A stretch of 8,645 nt of DNA from Actinomycetales bacterium (GTDB lineage: Bacteria > Actinomycetota > Actinomycetes > S36-B12), in contig JAFIHP010000084.1 in the NCBI GenBank assembly GCA_017849335.1, positions 1 through 8,645 of the forward strand, written 5' to 3'. The translations under genes and the position numbers were made by a program. The notes beneath the pieces are model-generated. The model was not told the DNA's origin and did not search any database. It worked only from the letters and a program-made list of their open reading frames with translations. This document shows, one piece after another, positions 5,752-8,645 of this stretch (position 1 is the first letter of the stretch; the number at the start of each line of letters is the position of its first letter).

Positions 5752-6678
5752 TCAGGCGTGGGGCTCCTGCGGATCACCGGAATCCGGCAGCTCGGACAGG
5801 AACTGCTCGACCTGAGCGGCGAGCTCGTCGGCCGACGGAAGCGACTGACCCGCGAGGCCGCCGGCGATCGCGTATCCGGGCGCAGCGATCTGCTGGTCGT
5901 ACTGCTGCTCCAGCGCCGACACGACCGTCGCGAACTCCGCGTTCCCGGCGACCTGGGCCGCGATGTCCAGGTCCGCCTGATGCGCGGCCGGCTCGAGCTC
6001 GTCACCGGGCAGGGACAGGCCGGTCGCGGCCGCGACGCCCGCCAGCAGCGTCGACGCCGATCGCGGGTACGCGAACTGGACGAGGTAGTGCGGGACCTGC
6101 GCGGTCACGCCCATCGAGGGCACCCCGCTCTGCCCCAGCTGCAACTCGAGCATCGCGCCGACATGCCCCGGGACCTCGACCTCGCCGATCGGAGCGACCG
6201 GACCGGTCACGAGATCGGGTTGGCTCCCGTGGACGGTGACGCCGATCGGGCGGGTGTGCGGGGTCGGCCACGGGATCGCCGACAGGCCGACGGCGAGCCG
6301 GACGTCGAAGCGGTCGACGACCTGCTTGACGGCTCCGATGAACCGCAGCCACTGGTAGTCCGGCTCCGGACCGGCGACGAGCAGGAACCGCTGCCCGGCC
6401 GTGTCCGTGACCTCGTGCACGTCGATCTGGTCCAGCTCGACCGACGCGAAGTGGTCGACCACGAAGCTCATCCGCGGTCGCCGGGCCCGGTAGTCGATCA
6501 GCTCGTCGGAGTCGAACGTCGCGACCAGCTTGTGGTCCAGGGTCGCCAAGATGTGGTCGGCGGCGATCCGGACGCCGTTGCCGGCGTCGACGAATCCCGA
6601 GAACGCGTGCAACAGCACCGGACGCTCGTCGAACTCCACGTCGCGGTGCCAGGTGATTAGGTCGTCCACCGGTCGCAT
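5752..6678 (-). CDS. PAC2-family protein (proteasome assembly chaperone 2-like)
   Basis: A 308-residue cytosolic protein of the PAC2/COG2047 family, common in actinobacteria and archaea; the usual length is about 280-320. Recognisable family stretches, numbered from ATG at 6678: RPVLLHAFSGFVDAGNG at 19-35, VATFDSDELIDYRARRP at 52-68, LLVAGPEPDYQW at 99-110, IPWPTPHTRP near 134-143, and a C-terminal acidic helix (ADELAAQVEQFLSEL). The eukaryotic namesake helps assemble the 20S proteasome; the bacterial role is not settled, and no proteasome gene is in this window. The start is well supported: AGGAGGTG (6691 to 6684) lies 5 nt before the ATG. It is the last of three minus-strand genes, 93 bp after the alanine-rich gene, and that gap holds three hairpins, so it may be partly uncoupled from the genes before it. 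Confidence 0.9.
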   Translation of the reverse strand: MRPVDDLITWHRDVEFDERPVLLHAFSGFVDAGNGVRIAADHILATLDHKLVATFDSDELIDYRARRPRMSFVVDHFASVELDQIDVHEVTDTAGQRFLLVAGPEPDYQWLRFIGAVKQVVDRFDVRLAVGLSAIPWPTPHTRPIGVTVHGSQPDLVTGPVAPIGEVEVPGHVGAMLELQLGQSGVPSMGVTAQVPHYLVQFAYPRSASTLLAGVAAATGLSLPGDELEPAAHQADLDIAAQVAGNAEFATVVSALEQQYDQQIAAPGYAIAGGLAGQSLPSADELAAQVEQFLSELPDSGDPQEPHA

Positions 6679-6702
6679 GACAGCACCTCCTGGATCGTGT
6701 CA

Positions 6703-6766
6703 ACGCCGATCGCGGCGTGTCGATTCCCTCCCCGGTGTCTCGACCGGGGCATTCGCCGAGAGCGAA
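6703..6766. terminator. three consecutive hairpins between the alanine-rich gene and the PAC2 gene
   Basis: Three perfect stems fill most of the gap: TTCGC/GCGAA (6752-6756 with 6762-6766, loop 5), CCCCGGT/ACCGGGG (6730-6736 with 6743-6749, loop 6) and ACGCCG/CGGCGT (6703-6708 with 6713-6718, loop 4). In the minus-strand transcript they come right after the stop at 6772, in that order. None has a T-run, so termination, processing or RNA stability are all possible. Confidence 0.4.
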
Positions 6767-6771
6767 CGCCC

Positions 6772-7299
6772 TCAGGCGCTCGGCGACTCCTCCGTCGCGG
6801 GGGGCTCGGCATCGGCGTCAGCCTCGTCGGCGTGAGCCGGAGCACGACGCGTGCGCTTGCGGACAGGCTTCGCCGGCTCTGCCGACAGCTCCTCCTGGAC
6901 CGGCTCGCTCGACACGGCGGCATCGGGCTCGTCGGATGCGCCGGCGACGGCCGAGGCAGCGCCCTGGGCAACGGCGTCAGCGACGTCGTGCGCCGTCGCG
7001 TCGGTCGCCGTGGCGAGTCGATCTGCGGTCCGGCCGGTGGCGTCCGCGGCCGCCGCAGCCGTTGCGGCGGCTGTCGCGGCCGCATCGGCGACGCGCTGCG
7101 CTGCGGTGTCGGCCGCTCCGGACACCGCGGTCGCGGCCCCGGCGAGGGAGCCGGCAGCCGTGTGCGCGGCCCCACCGACGGAGTCGGCCCACAGGCTCGC
7201 GGTCGTCCCGAGATCCCCGGTCGCCGCGCGTCGACGCCACAGCACGACCGCAGCTGCCGCACCGGCGACGGCCGCGGCCGCCAACAGAGCCTTCTTCAT
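6772..7299 (-). CDS. small alanine-rich membrane-anchored protein, function unknown
   Basis: A 175-residue protein I do not recognise by name; it is loosely like YtxH-type or phasin-like helical proteins. Layout: residues 4-20 are a hydrophobic Ala/Val segment followed by WRRR (21-24), giving an N-terminal membrane anchor with the rest probably in the cytosol. Residues 43-120 are about half alanine with spaced Thr, Asp and Arg, reading as one long amphipathic or coiled helix. Residues 122-143 are acidic. Residues 144-152 are a basic patch (KPVRKRTRR). The tail (157-175) is acidic and Pro-containing. ATG at 7299 has GGGGAGG a few bases upstream, and codon use is ordinary for the window. A TAGCGT at 7332-7327 suggests its own promoter, only 53 bp after the GTPase gene. 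A scaffold, envelope or granule-surface role is possible but not shown. Confidence 0.75.
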   Translation of the reverse strand: MKKALLAAAAVAGAAAAVVLWRRRAATGDLGTTASLWADSVGGAAHTAAGSLAGAATAVSGAADTAAQRVADAAATAAATAAAAADATGRTADRLATATDATAHDVADAVAQGAASAVAGASDEPDAAVSSEPVQEELSAEPAKPVRKRTRRAPAHADEADADAEPPATEESPSA

Positions 7300-7326
7300 C
7301 GGACCTCCCCATCGATCGTGGCCCGG

Positions 7327-7332
7327 ACGCTA
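7327..7332 (-). promoter_or_regulatory. possible -10 element (TAGCGT) of the alanine-rich protein gene
   Basis: The minus strand reads TTAGCGTCC, fitting TANNNT, with a transcription start expected near 7320 and a leader of about 20 nt that carries the ribosome binding site. The -35 region coincides with the stop codon of the GTPase gene and a small hairpin (CGGGC-TGC-GCCCG, 7340-7352). No good -35 is visible. Confidence 0.35.
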
Positions 7333-7352
7333 ACACCTGCGGGCTGCGCCCG

Positions 7353-8528
7353 TTAGGGCCGTCCGACCCGTTGGGCCTGCTTCAGGTACCCGAGGAAGCG
7401 CTCCGTCACCTGCGGGCTGTCGAGGAACGCCGCGCGCTGCGTCTCGTCCAGGCTCATCGCATACTCACAGACGTTTGCCCACGCGTGCCCGACCGCCTTG
7501 GTCAGCGCGCTCGCGACGGTGGCTGAGATCGCGCCGCCGACGATCATCCCGCCGGGAAGGAACTTCAGCAGGCCGGTCACCGCGTAGCGGCCGGCCATCG
7601 TCGCCCCACCGGTCAGCACGAGCGACCCCGCGACCGCGAGCGCCTTCGTGCGGTTGGGCGGCAGTCCGTAGGCCGCGGTGATCCGCGCGATCATCGTGAC
7701 CTGGTTCGGGACGAGCAGGGCCGCGTCAGCGAACGGGATCGGCGTCGCTCCGACGCCAGCGGCGACCACGACGGCCTGGTTGATGATCGCCGCGACGGCT
7801 TTTTTCTTGCGCCCGACATCGACGACCTGCGCGGCCGTCAGCGCCGAGGCCGCCGCCTCGGGTATCACCTGGTAGGTGTCGTCGAGCAGCGCCTGGAGCC
7901 CGAAGACCGGGCTGCCGGTGAACGGGTCGGCCAGGGCGTTGGTCATCACGACGCGGCCGTGGGGGCGGATGGGCAGGCCGAGGGAGGCGATGTACTCGGC
8001 GAACTGAGCCGCCTCGGGGTGAACCTGGCCGTCGCGACTGGGCACCTGGGTCAGCACGACGATCACGGGCAGCCCGAGGTCGATGAGCTCGCGGACGAAC
8101 TGCTCCTGCGCGGCTTCGAACCGTCGGTCCGACCAGCGGACGAGGTACCACGCGGCGTGGATCTGCTCGCTCACCGGGCGCGTGCGATGGTCGGCGACGA
8201 GGCGCTGGAGGCCGGCGACGATCGCGTCGCCCGCGGTGCCGGTCTCGAAGCCCTCGGAGTCGTACACGCCGAGGAAGCCGTCCGGGTGCCGGTAGTAGAC
8301 GAGGCCGCGCGTGACGGGGCTGCCCACGCCGGTGGCCGCGACGTCGCGGCCGAAGATCGCGTTCACCAGCGTCGACTTGCCGACGCCGGTCTTGCCGAAC
8401 ACGGCGAGGTTGAAGCAGCCCAGACGCGCGAAGGCGTCGGCGAGCTGTTGCTCGAACATGCCCTGGACCTGCGGCGTCGAGAGGTCCGGCACCCGGGGGT
8501 CGGTCCCGCCGGCCGCGTCGCTGGTCAC
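7353..8528 (-). CDS. Era-like GTPase with C-terminal DUF697-like membrane-associated domain
   Basis: A 391-residue P-loop GTPase. G1 is GKTGVGKST at 45-53. A G2 Thr is likely Thr73 in SPVTRG. G3 is DSEG at 90-93, with the usual DxxG spacing. The G4 position (160-163) reads TQVP instead of NKxD or TKxD, so guanine specificity may be relaxed. G5 may be the TNA at 196-198. The C-terminal half (about 240-350) has DUF697-like hydrophobic stretches (247-270, 296-310, 317-345) with ATPIPFADAALLVPNQVTMI, a pattern I associate with GTPases that act on membranes. Precise function is unknown. The start is GTG at 8528 without a ribosome binding site but 8 nt downstream of a TAGCGT -10, so the mRNA is probably leaderless; ATG at residue 24 is a less likely alternative. 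It is the first gene of the minus-strand row. Confidence 0.88.
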   Translation of the reverse strand: MTSDAAGGTDPRVPDLSTPQVQGMFEQQLADAFARLGCFNLAVFGKTGVGKSTLVNAIFGRDVAATGVGSPVTRGLVYYRHPDGFLGVYDSEGFETGTAGDAIVAGLQRLVADHRTRPVSEQIHAAWYLVRWSDRRFEAAQEQFVRELIDLGLPVIVVLTQVPSRDGQVHPEAAQFAEYIASLGLPIRPHGRVVMTNALADPFTGSPVFGLQALLDDTYQVIPEAAASALTAAQVVDVGRKKKAVAAIINQAVVVAAGVGATPIPFADAALLVPNQVTMIARITAAYGLPPNRTKALAVAGSLVLTGGATMAGRYAVTGLLKFLPGGMIVGGAISATVASALTKAVGHAWANVCEYAMSLDETQRAAFLDSPQVTERFLGYLKQAQRVGRP

Positions 8529-8536
8529 GTCGCGAC

Positions 8537-8565
8537 ACGCTACGCGGGGTCGTCGGGTTGGACAA
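8537..8565 (-). promoter_or_regulatory. promoter of the GTPase gene
   Basis: On the minus strand TTGTCC (8565 to 8560) lies 17 bp before TAGCGT (8542 to 8537), an optimal -35/-10 spacing. The GTG start at 8528 follows the -10 after 8 nt, which points to a leaderless or nearly leaderless transcript. The -35 overlaps that of the divergent plus-strand promoter. Confidence 0.5.
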
Positions 8566-8589
8566 ACCCCGCTGTCCCCGGGTTACCGT
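8558..8589 (+). promoter_or_regulatory. possible divergent promoter for the gene starting at 8595
   Basis: TACCGT (8584-8589) fits TANNNT and lies 5 nt before a GTG at 8595. TTGGAC (8558-8563) could be the -35, but the 20-bp spacer is long. A perfect short inverted repeat, GGGTT-ggaca-AACCC (8555-8569), covers the -35 elements of both directions. Confidence 0.3.
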
Positions 8590-8594
8590 GGCAC

Positions 8595-8645
8595 GTGACG
8601 TGGACACCGGAGCAGGCGTCCGCGCGCCCGGGGACCCGTCGTCGC
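8595..8645 (+). CDS. start of a plus-strand gene, product unknown (cut by window edge)
   Basis: A GTG at 8595 opens a frame that stays open for all 17 codons to the edge (MTWTPEQASARPGTRRR). There is no ribosome binding site, but TACCGT sits in the -10 position for a leaderless start at this GTG. Too short to identify. A minus-strand frame ending in TAA at 8586-8584 is the alternative. Confidence 0.3.
   Translation, partial: MTWTPEQASARPGTRRR

Noticed and set aside
6698..6703. Perfect TTGACA on the minus strand before the PAC2 gene
   Set aside because: A -10 at normal spacing would overlap the ATG and no TANNNT is present there.
8584..8645. End of a minus-strand gene (TAA at 8586-8584)
   Set aside because: Only about 20 Arg-rich codons are visible, and a promoter plus GTG for a plus-strand gene fits better; left open.

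Overview
The window is high-GC DNA with strong G/C bias at third codon positions, GTG starts, several genes without a Shine-Dalgarno sequence and proteins of actinobacterial type (TGT of the GIGGALEK type, TAP-like secreted hydrolase, PAC2 protein). It most likely comes from the chromosome of an actinomycete. Genus cannot be fixed from the sequence; Micrococcales or Propionibacteriales are guesses. No transposase, integrase, phage gene, CRISPR array, tRNA or rRNA was seen.

Layout, left to right. (1) 1-529, minus: the N-terminal third of an AldB/ExaC-type NAD-dependent aldehyde dehydrogenase, cut by the window edge. (2) 530-697: a divergent promoter gap with a perfect 12-bp palindrome. (3) 698-1381, plus: a NarL/LuxR-family response regulator with no kinase next to it. 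(4) 1403-2104, plus: a YhhQ-type queuosine-precursor transporter. (5) 2083-3339, minus: tRNA-guanine transglycosylase (tgt), convergent with yhhQ and overlapping its 3' end by 22 bp. (6) 3340-3878: a 0.5-kb gap holding a tgt leader, an inverted repeat and a very strong plus-strand terminator that has no visible gene in front of it. (7) 3879-5441, plus: a secreted TAP-family alpha/beta hydrolase (peptidase). (8) 5442-5751: a gene-free convergent gap rich in inverted repeats. (9) 5752-8528, minus: three genes in a row, reading GTPase with a DUF697-like domain, then a small alanine-rich membrane-anchored protein, then a PAC2-family protein. (10) 8529-8645: a divergent promoter and probably the first 17 codons of another plus-strand gene.

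Functional links. YhhQ and TGT form an evident queuine/preQ salvage pair: one imports the base and the other inserts it at tRNA position 34. The response regulator may control the divergent aldehyde dehydrogenase, as LuxR-type regulators do elsewhere (for example RamA in Corynebacterium), but this is inference. The GTPase / Ala-rich anchor / PAC2 block is the least understood part and the best candidate for something undescribed. The hexamer TAGCGT (an actinobacterial TANNNT -10 element) occurs five times on either strand, always between genes. Three copies sit where a -10 should be, two of them just upstream of GTG starts that lack a ribosome binding site, which suggests leaderless transcripts.
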